From contig OX457037.1 in assembly GCA_949752735.1 (NCBI GenBank), positions 12,266,358-12,330,357 on the forward strand: a DNA stretch of 64,000 bases. The letters are read 5' to 3'. Each line of letters opens with the position of its first letter. The first letter of the stretch is position 1. Of the stretch, positions 35,351 through 46,320 are shown in pieces. Under the pieces are notes generated by a model, which had not been told where the DNA came from, ran no database searches, and was given only the letters and a program-made list of their open reading frames with translations. The stretch comes from Lumbricus terrestris. Lineage: Eukaryota > Annelida > Clitellata > Crassiclitellata > Lumbricidae. Position numbers and translations under genes: made by a program.

Positions 35351-35684
35351 GAGCGAGAGGAAGTTAGTTAATTAATTGATTACGACTATTTATACAGGCT
35401 AGCGGCCCTTCATTGCGACTACTCAGAAGCACTCCCGACCCCGGTAAGACTAAAAAGAACTGTTGTGGGATGTAATGTGCATGGAAAGAGTTAGAAGGGA
35501 CTCTGATGAACAAGCGCAACGACAAAAGGAACCCGTTCCAAAGCGAGGGTCAACCGCTGAGAATGCACGGTCAGATATGGAGAATAAGAGGCAGACTGAC
35601 AGAAACAAAGACAATGGCACAAATGTAGAGGGACAAGAACATATAATACTGAGAAAAGAGCCAAAAGAGAAACAGAAACAGGAA

Positions 35685-35850
35685 TAGACAGACAGGATAG
35701 ACAGACAGACACACAAACTCACAGACAGACATACACAGACAGACACACAGGCAGACACACAGACACACAAACAGACAGACACAGACAGACATACAGGCAT
35801 ACACACAGACACACAGACAGACACAGACAGACAGACAGACAGAATCAGAG
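35685..35850. repeat. (CAGA/CACA)n tract
   Basis: Tetramers CAGA, GACA and CACA. False frames on the minus strand are rich in Cys, Val and Leu. Confidence 0.95.
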
Positions 35851-36039
35851 CATAATTGCCAATCTTTCGTCCGGTCCAATTTCGTCCAGCATTAAGTGAT
35901 TTCGTCGTTTCTCATTGACGTGTAAATTCATTAGAAGCCCATTATATAGCGCCAGTTTCATCCAACCGCCTCACATCAACGATGCCATAAAGCAACGGGC
36001 GTCGTTAGAGGGACGGGGTGGGGCGGGGGTGGTTCCGTC

Positions 36040-36180
36040 ATCCGGGCATCGTCATTGATTCAGACCCGCCATTGCGCATGCGCGCACTTTCCGCGTACGT
36101 ATATACCGTCGTCGCACCTGCCGGTCGGCGCCCGGTAACCGGATGTCGAAATGGATTGTGGGAACGGTGTTGGTGAAAGA
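36040..36180. promoter_or_regulatory. GC-rich promoter-like patch
   Basis: It contains TTGCGCATGCGCGC (NRF-1-like) at about 36071, a TATATACC, CGCCCGGTAACCGG and GATTGTGGGAA (a CSL-like TGTGGGAA). It stands out from A/T-rich surroundings. A short plus-strand frame starts ATG at 36143, but no gene was recognised. The role is inference from motifs only. Confidence 0.3.
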
Positions 36181-36847
36181 GCAGACGGCTATTAGGCGCT
36201 GCAATCTGTTTGTCGACCGGCGACCTCGTGTCGATCCCGGATTCGAGATTCATGGACGAGACGCACAAAGACCGGGTTCCGTTCTGGGTTCCGTTCGCTG
36301 GCGCTCCTATTACGTCTTCATTATGATCCACCGTCGAAGCTCATTCGCTCGTTTATGATGCGAACAATGGAAACGGCATTCAGTCCTAGAAAATGCCCTT
36401 AATTGTTGAAATTGCACCTGTCATTGTAAAAACTGCACTGAATTGTATAAACTAAACGGCGCAATGTAAACGGCACTGGATTCTGTAAGCTGCACGCATC
36501 TGCATAAATCGCACGGAAATCTGTAAGTTTGATGAATTCGTGTCAACTGCCGTTTGCTGCAGAGACTGAACAATTCTGCTAAAATTGCAATGAATTTTGT
36601 AGCCTAAGTGGCTTTCAGTTTTGCAAACTAGCTTTAGATTTGAATCATTTGACCGAGAGTTCCTTCACGTTTCTCTGTTTATGGTTTTCAACTCTGACTT
36701 GGCTCAGTCGGCTGATAGGTTTAATGAATCCAAAACAAGCAAACGCCTACACGTCTTTTACACAGCCGTACAGGCGAACATGAACAGTAAAAAGATTTGA
36801 GGTTTTAATGGGATATCCTTGAGATAAGTGCTCAAGTCAGGCACTTG

Positions 36848-37070
36848 AGGGGCGCGGTGGTGTTGTGGTGGCGTCGTTGCCTTGAAGCCCGAAGGTTCGA
36901 GGTTCGAATCCACCTCGCCGCGTAAGGACCTTAGGCAAGTTCTTCACTCACAATTGCTCAGCGCTTCGGCGTGAAACTCCGATGAAGTGTCCGCTCTGCA
37001 TTCGGGAGCGCCTCTGAGTAGAGAGAGCTTGAAGGGGCGCTATAACAAGTGCACATACATACAAACAAAC
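36848..37070 (+). mobile_element. tRNA-derived SINE
   Basis: The head has an A-box-like GGCGCGGTGGTGTTGTGGTGG and a perfect B box GGTTCGAATCC near 36902. The body includes CACTCACAATTGCTCAG, GTCCGCTCTGCATTCGGGAG and ends GAAGGGGCGCTATAACAAGT. Two reversed copies lie at 29255-29470 and 44222-44455. Confidence 0.85.
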
Positions 37071-37132
37071 ATACTAAAAATTTCCCGATATTTAAGGAAT
37101 TGAACCAAGAATATGATTCCAACATGTCATGT

Positions 37133-37190
37133 CATATATTTGAACGGATAGAAAAACATGAATCTTTCAACTTCATATGCCGGAATTTAC
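37133..37190. repeat. inverted-repeat arm (partner at 39068-39120)
   Basis: TTTGAACGGATAGAAA and GAATCTTTCAACTT occur here and, reversed, at 39068-39120. The two arms enclose the LINE insertion. Confidence 0.75.
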
Positions 37191-37489
37191 GTTAACGAGC
37201 AATTTTTCCTTTGGATTTTGTTGTAAAGCAATTTAAACATGAAAACAGTCTTTAATAGGTTTGTGAAAAAACTCTAAGTAGTATAATTGGCTGATTATTT
37301 AAATAAAGAAGATGTTATAGGCGACAGTATTTATAGCTGGACTGTTCGGAGGCCATCATGTTGGAGAAATGAAGGACGGCGTCTCTCTTGTTAGCATTTC
37401 GATGGTTTCCCTGACTCTGCATGTGTGTTGGCACTGTTCTATTGAAAAAGAAAACAGCCTTCTCGAGCCATAGATTTCTCTGCCTCTCT

Positions 37490-38925
37490 ATTTGTGAAAT
37501 GTGGAGTTCCTCAAGGTTCAATATTGGGACCATTGTTATTTATATTGTATATAAATGATCTACAATCTGTGACTGCCTTGAAATTAATCATGTTTGCTGA
37601 CGACACGAATATTTTTGCCACTGGGCACTGTCCTCTCATGCTAGCTAAAAGTCTGAATGATGACTTAAAACTGTTAATCCACTGGTTTGCCGCCAACTTA
37701 TTATCTTTGAACTTAAATAAGACTAACTATATGATATTTGGAAATAAGGTGACTCTTGACTCAGATTTTGACATATGTGTAAATGATGTGCATCTCCCTC
37801 GTGTACGTGAAACTAAATTTCTTGGTGTTCTTATTACTGAAAATCTTAAATGGAACAAACATGTGGACATGGTCACCAACAAAGTGTCCAAGGTTGTGGG
37901 CATTTTACGTAAGGTCAGACATGTGCTACCAACTGAGAAATTGAAGCTTTTATACCATACCTTACTTGAACCTTATATCAATTACTGTTGTGTTATTTGG
38001 GCTTCTCCGTACAGATCCTGCAACTTGGACCGAATTCTAAAGCTTCAGAAAGCTGCATGTCGTATTATCTCTAACTCTCCCTATTTAGCCCATCCCAGCC
38101 CTTTATTCAGTAAACTTAATATTCTCAAAGTTTATGACCTGTACTATTTGTCTATCGTCGTCCTTATGTACAAATTTGGAAATAATCTCTTACCCCCCAT
38201 ATTCAAAAATTATTTTATGACAGTGGCTCAATTTCACTCCTTTAATACTCGTGGATCGAGTAAATATTTTGTTCCTTTTGCACGTACCACATGTCGCTTT
38301 AATAGCTTCCGAATTCTAGGTCCCCGTTTATGGAACTCTTTGTCAGATGATGTGAAGAGGGAAAATAGTGTATGTGCCTTCAAGAAAAATGCTAAAAAAA
38401 ACTTTGTTTTCAAACTATTGCATATGTTGATTAACTTTGGTCTTTCTTTATACCTGCATTTATCTTCCAGCAATCTAGACATTGTATGTTAGTATCCTGA
38501 CTGTTTATTATGATGTTTCCGAGTCTCTAATCCTTTGCAAACTGTGAGGATTTACTGCTGCAATAATATGCTGTTTCTATTATTTATTATTATTTTAGTA
38601 TTATTATTATTACCATTTATTAATATGATTTTTTAATATGATTTAATATTACAATATTATTATTATTATCATTATTGCATTGTATGTTTATCCCTATTAC
38701 TTTCAGTTATGTTCTAATTAATTAAGTATTATTTAAGTCTTAGTTAAGTATTAATACTGACTTGCACTAAAATAGTCTTGGAGCTAGGGGTCAGGGTTAT
38801 ATAAGCTGTTAGCTTTTTCCTGATTCCTTTTGCACTATGTTTTTTTAGGCTTGTTTATACTATTTGACTTGTGTGTGTGTGTGCAATAAACAAGTTCATT
38901 CATTCATTCATTCATTCATTTCTGA
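37490..38925 (+). mobile_element. 5'-truncated non-LTR retrotransposon (CR1/Jockey-like)
   Basis: It begins abruptly inside the reverse transcriptase domain, continues through the stop at 38492 and a 400-base A/T-rich 3' UTR, and ends CAATAAACAAG followed by (ATTC)n at 38894-38920. 5' truncation and a short tandem tail are typical of target-primed LINE insertion. A target duplication was not resolved. Confidence 0.9.
37494..38492 (+). CDS. reverse transcriptase, C-terminal two-thirds (LINE ORF2)
   Basis: A 332-residue open frame. GVPQGSILGPLLFILYINDL (residues 4-23) is RT motif 4, and MFADDTNIFA (about residues 33-42) carries the catalytic ADD. LSLNLNKTNYMIFG and KFLGVLI are the following thumb-side motifs. 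The C-terminal part with PYINYCCVIWASPY and ASCR-like LQKAACRII, then FNTR and LWNSL, matches the tail of Jockey/CR1-type ORF2. RT motifs 1-3 and the endonuclease are missing. The frame has no internal stop, so the copy is fairly young. The ATG is an internal codon, not a real start. Confidence 0.93.
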   Translation: MKCGVPQGSILGPLLFILYINDLQSVTALKLIMFADDTNIFATGHCPLMLAKSLNDDLKLLIHWFAANLLSLNLNKTNYMIFGNKVTLDSDFDICVNDVHLPRVRETKFLGVLITENLKWNKHVDMVTNKVSKVVGILRKVRHVLPTEKLKLLYHTLLEPYINYCCVIWASPYRSCNLDRILKLQKAACRIISNSPYLAHPSPLFSKLNILKVYDLYYLSIVVLMYKFGNNLLPPIFKNYFMTVAQFHSFNTRGSSKYFVPFARTTCRFNSFRILGPRLWNSLSDDVKRENSVCAFKKNAKKNFVFKLLHMLINFGLSLYLHLSSSNLDIVC

Positions 38926-39125
38926 TAACGGGCAAAATATGTCGTGACAGCAGAACGCTGCGATAATAGAGTCCGTTAATTTTCATTCCAGAATCACTGA
39001 AGAACAAATGGGAACGACCAAGCGTCGAAACTGCAACGAACACCCTAACAGACTTGCTGAAAACTTAAATTTCGGCAGATTAAGTTGAAAGATTCATATC
39101 TTTCTATCCGTTCAAACTTTGAGTG

Positions 39126-39242
39126 ATTATTATCTTTCATTACCAGACTTAGAATGGAACATGCCCTTAATAACCTTTCACTTTCAACCAGCGGTTATTA
39201 AGGACATGTTCCATTCTAAGTTTGGTAATGAAAGATAATAAT
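39126..39242. repeat. 50-bp inverted repeat with 17-base loop
   Basis: The left arm 39126-39175 and right arm 39193-39242 pair with two mismatches over 50 bases (ends ATTATTATCTTTCATTACCA and TGGTAATGAAAGATAATAAT). It would form a long hairpin in RNA or single-stranded DNA. Confidence 0.95.
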
Positions 39243-39389
39243 TACTTCAAAATATGAAGATCAAACACTGAATAATTCTTGGACTTCAATAGACATGATT
39301 ACTGTGAGACCAGAAAGCCAGAACATTCCAATAGTTATATTAGCGAAGGCTCCAAACGCTCCTTATAGTATTTATAAGGTCTGTGTAAG

Positions 39390-40250
39390 ACATAAAAAAG
39401 GTGTCTAAAAAGAGCATATAATTTAACGACATTCAGAAACCAGAGTTCAATGTTTATTAAATTGCGAGCGTCTATTTGAAGCGCATACTTTGCTGAATGG
39501 AAGTCAATGCAAAGAGTTATCATCAAATATTTATTTTGAGTGACGCTTGAAACGAATAAGCTCTCCTTTCTCGGGGGAGGGTGCGGGAGGGGCAGTAGAG
39601 AGAACATCCCACAAGAAGTTCAACCATACCTGAGATTTGAAACCCCTACCTCTCCGCTGACCGTAGGCTACAAAAGTCAAACCACTGATCAAAATCTTAA
39701 TGTCCATATACCGTAGATGTCTTAAACTAGATATAGGCCTACTATACATCGGTGCATGCACAATGTTGCACATGTATGGCATAAGGTAAAACTTAAGTTT
39801 ACATCTTACAAAGGCAGTTATTAAATTTCGATGACATCATAATTCCATTTTTGATAACGTTGAGCGAAGTATCGATTTTTTTAGCGTTAACGAAGAGCTG
39901 TCAGAAGGCACCTACATACATGAAGAATTGAAGATAGCCTGACCATTGACCTAGACAGGCAAATGGCCTATTTAGAAGGTCGGCTGAAATTGTTCAAAAG
40001 GTGTTTAAATAGACAATAAGTTTTCCAGCCTTAAAAGTTCCTTTTAAAGGTAATTTACTTAGCATCATTCTAAACAATCAAAATAATTCAGATTTTGATG
40101 ATTCTTTCGATTTTAGAGTTAAAAGTTATTTGCCATTGCATTGGTCAAATAACGTTATTCGAATGCAAGTTGGTTGGACGAATTCTTCCTATGCAGAAGT
40201 CGGACTGATGTTTAAATAATTTTTGCTTAAATACAATTGCGTTTGGATTC
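39390..40250. repeat. segmental duplication, copy 1
   Basis: It aligns in the same orientation with 43505-44600. Shared words in order: GGTGTCTAA.AAGAGCATAT, GCT.GCTGAA, CAAGAAGTTCAACCA, ATCCTAATGTCCA-like, GGTGCATGCAC-like, GCGTTAACGAA, GCATCATTCTAAACAAT and GAATGCAAGTTGGTT. Non-coding. Confidence 0.85.
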
Positions 40251-40410
40251 TTGCTTATATTGGAGTTGGATTGATAAAAAATGATCGTTATTTGAACATA
40301 AGTTGCATTGATGAAAATATAGTCCTACTTCTTGTTTCAGTAGAAGTTGGATTAGCGAAACGAATCATTGTCCAACTGAAAGTCTGATAAAAGGTATGCG
40401 AAAGTAGAAG

Positions 40411-41219
40411 CATAGATTGAGTATTCGTGACTTTGGGGTTTAATATTCGTAAATATTCGTGAATATTAAGATTTTTTAATATTCGTAAATATTCGTAAAT
40501 ATTCGTAAACGGATTAAAGTGAACCATCGAAACCGCAATGTTACCCGGTAAAGCAGTTTAAGTTTCTGCATGTCTTCATGACATTCACTCGCATTCAAGG
40601 CAAGGCTGAATTAAAAGAATCATGCGATGCGCTTAATATGCTGAGATCGGGGTAATTTTTGCTTGTAATCTGGCACTATCATTTCCTGCATTGGCATTTA
40701 TATTTACTCATCCTGCTACACTGATATAAAACTACTTTACCAATTTGCAGTTACTATTATAGGCAGTTAAAGTTTATTTCTAATTTAGCCTACTATTGCT
40801 GCTACTTGCCAACTGCCATCGGTGGCTTTGTATCTTTTCAGTTGGGGAGGATGGTCAGAAGTCAGACAAAGTGACTAGCATTAAGTATCCAATGTGATAG
40901 ACCTATGAATGCTGCATGGCCACATTGGCCAGACCCAGCAGAGACCTCGAAGTTTTTAACAATAAATCTATTAAAGTTATTGTAACTTACTGATATAGGC
41001 CTATGCGTAGGCTAATTCAACTTTGTACAATTCATTCAGTAAAAGTTAAACATTTTTATAAATAACAAAATAAAAATTAAGAATAAAGAATTTCCTGAAA
41101 GAACATAATATTTTACGAATATAATATTCGTTGGCAGTTTTAATATTCGTTAATATTCGTGAATATTCGTGAATATTTGAAAATTTTAATATTCGTAATA
41201 TGCGAATACTCAATCTATG
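40411..41219. mobile_element. hAT-like element, 809 bp, perfect 8-bp TSD
   Basis: The ends CATAGATTGAGTATTCG and CGAATACTCAATCTATG are exact inverted repeats of 17 bp. The target repeat AGTAGAAG is perfect (40403-40410 and 41220-41227). Both ends carry clustered AATATTCGT words (about six on the left, about five on the right), likely sub-terminal transposase sites. No transposase frame. Confidence 0.93.
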
Positions 41220-41465
41220 AGTAGAAGTCGTACTGTTGAAAAACAATTTAACCCTAAGCTGCATTGGACGAATAACTCGCAACGTTAAAACGATTGATTA
41301 CCGTCATCTTATCTTCAGTAGCAAAACGGTTAATTTAAACTATGATAAGTGCTTAAAGTGCATAAAAAGAAGTAGGCCTACCTGGACGCTCCTTACCTTT
41401 CCCTACTGTGCGGGCCAGATAAGTGGCAGAACGGTGTTTACTGTTTACATGTAGATTTTAAAATA

Positions 41466-41502
41466 AGTGCCTGGACGCCGTCCATGACCGTCCAGGCACA
41501 CT
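41466..41502. repeat. short hairpin GTGCCTGGACG / CGTCCAGGCAC
   Basis: Two 11-bp arms with an 11-base spacer. It could be a cruciform or hairpin. It is not followed by a T-run that would suggest termination. Confidence 0.8.
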
Positions 41503-41910
41503 TTAAGCCCTGACTATGATAATAATTATGTTCATGAGACGACGTCGCTAAGCAGAAAATAATCGACTGAAAGAGACCGCGGTTTGAATCTGCTCAATTG
41601 TTTCTGTAGCTATAGTTGTGTGACGACTCTGACGAGCTCGTCCGGTTGAATTTCCCAGGGAACTTAGAGAAGAGAAGGTGAGAGATCTCATGGATTAAAG
41701 AGATATAATTATTTATGAAAGTAAGTAAGTAAACACAGACTTTTAAAACTCCGTTTGCAAACGCACAATGGGACGTCGACAAATAATACAATGTAACACA
41801 ATGAAGTAATAATAATGAATCATGGAGGCATATGGCAAGTTTTTAAATACAGAAAAAATACAAAGCTGGCAGCCAACAACGGCGCTCATCCCAATAAGAT
41901 CAATATCTGA

Positions 41911-42160
41911 CAATGTTTAATCTTCTCTCCCTTGAGGGGATTTAAGGTTCCTGGGGAGGAGAAACGAGTTAGCGTTTGCCATGGCAGTATTTTCAGCTGT
42001 CATCTTACACAATTGCTGTATTGCATCAGTGCTGATAAGACTAGTCTAACATTTCAGTACATAATTTTATAGCCTACTTATTATAATATCAATTTCTTTA
42101 AAAGTTTCCACATTCAGAATGGTGCCAATTTAAGATGCTATTTGAACAAAATTAATCTAT
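41911..42160. mobile_element. remnant of the 17978-18635 TIR family
   Basis: CAATGTTTAATCT, then a CTCCC..GGGGA stretch, TTTGCCATGGCAGTATTTT, CTGTCATCTTA and AAAGTTTCCACATTCA follow the order seen in 17978-18635. The right end is lost. Confidence 0.55.
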
Positions 42161-42169
42161 AATTTTATG

Positions 42170-42319
42170 TTTGTCATTGTCTGTCAATGTCTCTGTCTTT
42201 GGACTTGTCTGTCTTTGGCCTTGTCTGTCTGTCTTTCCGTCTGTTGTCTGCCTGTTTGTCGCTCCCATCATTGGCTGTCTCTGTTTCAGTTTCTGTTTCT
42301 GTTTCCGTCTCTCACTCTC

Positions 42320-42355
<36 letters not shown>

Positions 42356-42365
42356 CCTCTCTCAC
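42170..42365. repeat. (CTGT/CTCT)n pyrimidine tract
   Basis: CTGT tetramers with TTTC and CTCT runs. The long open frames across it are artefacts. Confidence 0.95.
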
Positions 42366-43504
42366 TATCTCGCAGTTGTATTAATCCCCTCGCCGCAGCA
42401 ATTCGCAATTCAATTGCCATTCACAATGAGCGAATGCGCTTCTCCTCAAATCCACTCTTCCCCACTTCCACCCCACTTCCACCCATGTCCCCTCGGCGGC
42501 TGGCATATACAGACGTCAAGCATTGTACGGAATCGATGCGTCTGCCGGATCTGTGGCCACTGCGCTGTCGATCTGGCTCCGGTGCCCGAGCCACTGCCAG
42601 AGTAGACGATGCAATGCTGCGTTCCATTGAGACTTCGACAACATGAAATTCGCAATGAAACGTGACAGACAGTCTCACTACGAATATCAAAACAGTAAGC
42701 ATCTTTATGATTTTAAGTGATCATTAAAATATTAAAGTTTTAAGAATGCTAGAATAACACCTCTTTGAATTTTAGGAACATTATTAATAGATTAAAACAT
42801 AAAGATTTTCTGAATATTGAGGTAGTATTATTATTAATGAACTTTAGTTGTGGATGGACATTCATTTCAATAGGCTCTAGTCGGCCTCTGATGAAAAAAC
42901 AGCAATTATATTATAAGTAGTAGAGAAATGCCGGTTATGAGACAGTTTGCGTTAGCTAATAGTGATAATAATTACTAATTCAGTTAATTATAATAAATGA
43001 GTTAACTAATGAAGACTAGTGATGAGTAGGCCTATATAAGTAATAAATAAAGACGCTTTGTCAAGAGAAAAGAGCTTTTTAGAGGAGCCCTGAATAATTG
43101 CTATGAAACCAATGTAAAAACAGCGACATGGAAGTGGGTGGCAATATTGTATAGCTCTGAGACACGGACCATCAGAAGGAAGGACATGACAAGTGGAGAT
43201 GTGGGTCAGGAATAGGATGGGAAATATGTCTGTCGTCCAGAACATAAAATGGACGAAATAATAAACGTATACTAGAATAGTTCTGAGACGAAAGACCTCT
43301 GATGATAGGAATAAGAGGGAAGCGAAGGTAATGGATTGGTAACAGATAACGAAACATGACAGACAGTTTCACACCCACAGATTTATTATTTGGTTTAGAT
43401 TATAGTAAGCCACATAAATTATATTAATGCCACCTGAATAAAGGATAAACCCGCAGGTAATGCATGCAAAGCGTTTTGTGAGGAATTTATTGGGTTTGTG
43501 CAAA
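42366..43504. other. intergenic, moderately GC-rich at 42420-42650
   Basis: The GC-rich part has open frames on both strands (about 70-90 residues) but no recognised domain. The remainder is A/T-rich with nothing supported. Confidence 0.4.
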
Positions 43505-44600
43505 ATGAACTAAAGGTGTCTAAGAAGAGCATATCATTGCCGTTCGTCTAACCGTCTAACGATATCTAACGATGAGTGTTCAATGTCTAATGAACTGCGG
43601 GCGTCAATTTGACTCACATGCTTTGCTGAACAGAAAGCTAATGTGAAGAGCTAGGCATAGAATAATTATTACGAGTAACGCATCCGACGAATAAACTCCC
43701 CAATAATTATCCCATCAGACATTGCACTCGAAATATTATGTGCGCATCCCAGGAGCACAAGTGGAGCGAGCATCTCGCAAGAAGTTCAACCACACCCGAG
43801 ATTTGAGCCCTACTTTCACATCTCTATTGCCCCCACATAGGCCAAGTCAGAACACTTATGAAAATCCTAATGTCCAAATAGCTGTCTTAAAGATTAAACT
43901 ACACAATTGTGCATGCACATAATCTCAAGGTAAAACTGAAATTTAGATCTTTCAAACGCGGCCATAAAACAACGAACATCATTCCAATTTTGAGAACGTA
44001 GAACGAAGCATTATTATCGATCGTTTCAGCGTTAACGAAAATCTGACAGGAGGCATCTACAATTCTACATTCTACAATGTTTTACATTTATGGCGAATTG
44101 GTAACATCACCAGGACACGCAAATGACCTATTTATAAAAGCGGTTGAAATTGTTCAGAAGGTGTTTTAAAGACCATTATGTTTCCCGGTTTTAAACGACA
44201 TTTCACTAATTTTAAAGGCAATTCACCTTGTTTGTATGTACATTTTTTTATAGCGCCCCTTCAAGATTCCTACACAGAGGCGTTCCCGATTACAGCGCGG
44301 ACACTGAATCGGAGTTTCAAACCGAAGCGCCCGAGCAATTGCGTGTGAAGGACTTTCCAAGGTCCCTACAAGGCGAATTGAGGTAGATTCGAACCTGCAA
44401 CCCTTCGGCTGCAAGGCAACGAACATGCCTACTACACCACCGTACCCCACTTAGCGTCATTCTAAACAATGAGAGAGTCTGATAATTAAGATTTTGATGA
44501 TTCTGTCATCTTTATAGTTCGAAGTTATTTGCCTTTACATGAGTCTGGCTTTATTCGAATGCAAGTTGGTTTGACGAATTCTCGTTAATTAGTTTCCTGC
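43505..44600. repeat. segmental duplication, copy 2 (split by a SINE)
   Basis: Homologous to 39390-40250. The homology stops at 44221, resumes at about 44450 and ends near 44590. The interruption is the SINE at 44222-44455. Confidence 0.85.
44222..44455 (-). mobile_element. tRNA-derived SINE, minus orientation, with empty site known in the same window
   Basis: In reverse it has an A-box-like GGTGTAGTAGG, a B box GGTTCGAATCT and the same body as 36848-37070. Copy 1 of the duplication (around 40052) lacks it and reads straight through TTACTTAGCATC. The flanks CACCTT and CACTT suggest a short target duplication. Confidence 0.85.
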
Positions 44601-44984
44601 GAATGTCGCCATTCATGGAAGACATTTCTTGTCTTATCCTGTTGAGGCAAGGCGGCTGTATTTAGGAGTGTAGCCTAATGGGTGTTTGAACCACCCCCGA
44701 TGAAATAATGTAAAATGAAGTAATGCACTTAGCCTACTAACAGACTGATGGGGAATTTGTTTAAAAAATCTTATTTCTACTTGAAACTTTGCAATTATCA
44801 CGGCGATGATCTAATATGATGATGACGATGACGATGATGATCATCATGATGATGATGATGATGTGAAAACTGTTCGAGTCAGTTTATTCGGCTGTAGTTG
44901 TCAGCTTCGGAAGATCGAGTAACCCCACCCCTCAACGAAATCCTGGCTACGGTCTTATGTGTAGGTCAGTGGAAGGCAGCACGT

Positions 44985-45430
44985 GTCAGTGTCGTCCCGT
45001 GTTGAGATGGTTATCGTTGCGAGTATAAATCTGGTGCGATTGGTTACGTTGACGGTCGATTGAAGCGCCCTCTTCCGCCCCAATGGCCGCGATTATTCGC
45101 ACAACAACGCCTAAACAGCCGGCGCATGGCTCTCGCACAGACAACCGGCAAATCGCACCGGGTGTACGCCGATGATTCTCACGTCGACAAAATGGCGTTG
45201 AAATTGCAATTTTAGCACAGGCGACTTTATAGAAATTGAAAATTTTCGTTGTGTGAATCGAATCTTATCGCACCCGATGCGATTTGCCGTTTCATGTACG
45301 GCGGCGACTTGACAATGGCGGCGCCAACGGGGCTTTTGTTGAAGTCTGCTACGGCGGCGGCGGCGCCTTGATTGTGGCGACGCATTTGTCTATGGACGAC
45401 GGCGCATATGTCTCGTCGTGATCAGTTCGA
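44985..45430. promoter_or_regulatory. GC-rich patch with a CGGCAAATCGCA inverted pair
   Basis: GGCAAATCGCACCGGGTG (about 45149-45167) is matched in reverse by CACCCGATGCGATTTGCCG (about 45270-45288). A GGCGGCGGCGGCGCC run and two AAAATGGCG/CAATGGCGG words lie nearby. It is CpG-rich in an A/T-rich region, so a promoter or enhancer is possible. No gene start was confirmed. Confidence 0.35.
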
Positions 45431-45931
45431 TGGAGAGTCGTGGAAGGAGGATCGAAAGAGAACGGAAGGAGTCCAGACTGTCTCTCCTCCAGAGGGAATG
45501 GGACGATGGTCCGTTGAAAGACCGGGTGAAAACCATTTAGACTGAGAGGAAGACTTGACTGAACGATGTAAACTATGAGGACAAAACCACATTGAAAACT
45601 ACTTGCACTTAAAAACTATGATGGCGCTAAAAATTCTCGGAGTGATTGATTGAATTAATTAAAAGAAGCACTCGCCAAGAAAAACTCACGAATGAAAACT
45701 GAGCCTATTATACGCTTTTAATTGCAACTTTGTTACTTTAAGTCTTTGTTTATGCGACTCTTCTTAATTAAAGAAGCTCATTTCTAGGCAGACCTCTAGC
45801 TCTGGATAAAATGAGCATATTTGCATGTTGTAAATAAGTTCATGAAAGCAAGGTTTGGTCGATATCAACAAGCAAGTTAATATTCAACTTATTCGTGAGT
45901 TCTGTGTCGCGCCAAAGAGTTTGTCTACTTA

Positions 45932-46137
45932 TACCTTAGACCTTAGACCTTCCACGCACTTGTAGTGCATCGGGCGACACATGTCCTCCAAGTCACTCTG
46001 TCCTCCACAGCTGCCCTGGCCACCTCCCACGTCATTCCGCCGTTCACCAGGTCCTGCAGCACCATATCTCGCCAGGTCTCTCTGGGCCGTTCTCGTCTTC
46101 TCCATCCACTCGGAGTCCAGTCCATTGCCTGCTTCAT
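45932..46137 (-). pseudogene. LINE ORF2 C-terminal fragment
   Basis: In reverse it reads MDWTPSGWRRRERPRETWRD, then GGMTWEVARAAVEDRVTWRT. This is the 'W.P.G.R.RGRP..TWRR...L...G.TW.....DR..WR' tail of non-LTR retrotransposon ORF2. It is followed by tandem AAGGTCT units, which may be the element's tail. The rest of the element is absent. Confidence 0.85.
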
Positions 46138-46142
46138 GGTTG

Positions 46143-46275
46143 TCTACTATAGCTGCCTATTATTATTGGTGCCTAAATTTAGGCCGCTACTTATCTATAG
46201 ACAGCTGAATAATAACAGCCAACAATAGGAGTTGCAAAATAATATTTATAGGCAGCTATTAATACTACTCCATAT
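46143..46275. repeat. imperfect palindrome bounded by AGCTGCCTAT
   Basis: ATAGCTGCCTATTATTATT at about 46150 is inverted as AATAATATTTATAGGCAGCTAT at about 46239. It may be a small foldback element. Confidence 0.6.
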
Positions 46276-46320
46276 AGGTTCAAAGCGTTGCCTTTAATCT
46301 CTGTACGCGATATATATCTA

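Noticed and set aside
42171..42702. Frames of 144-159 residues around a GC-rich patch, including a C..CRICGHC phrase
   Set aside because: Most of the length is CTGT repeat, and the cysteine phrase alone does not define a zinc-binding domain.
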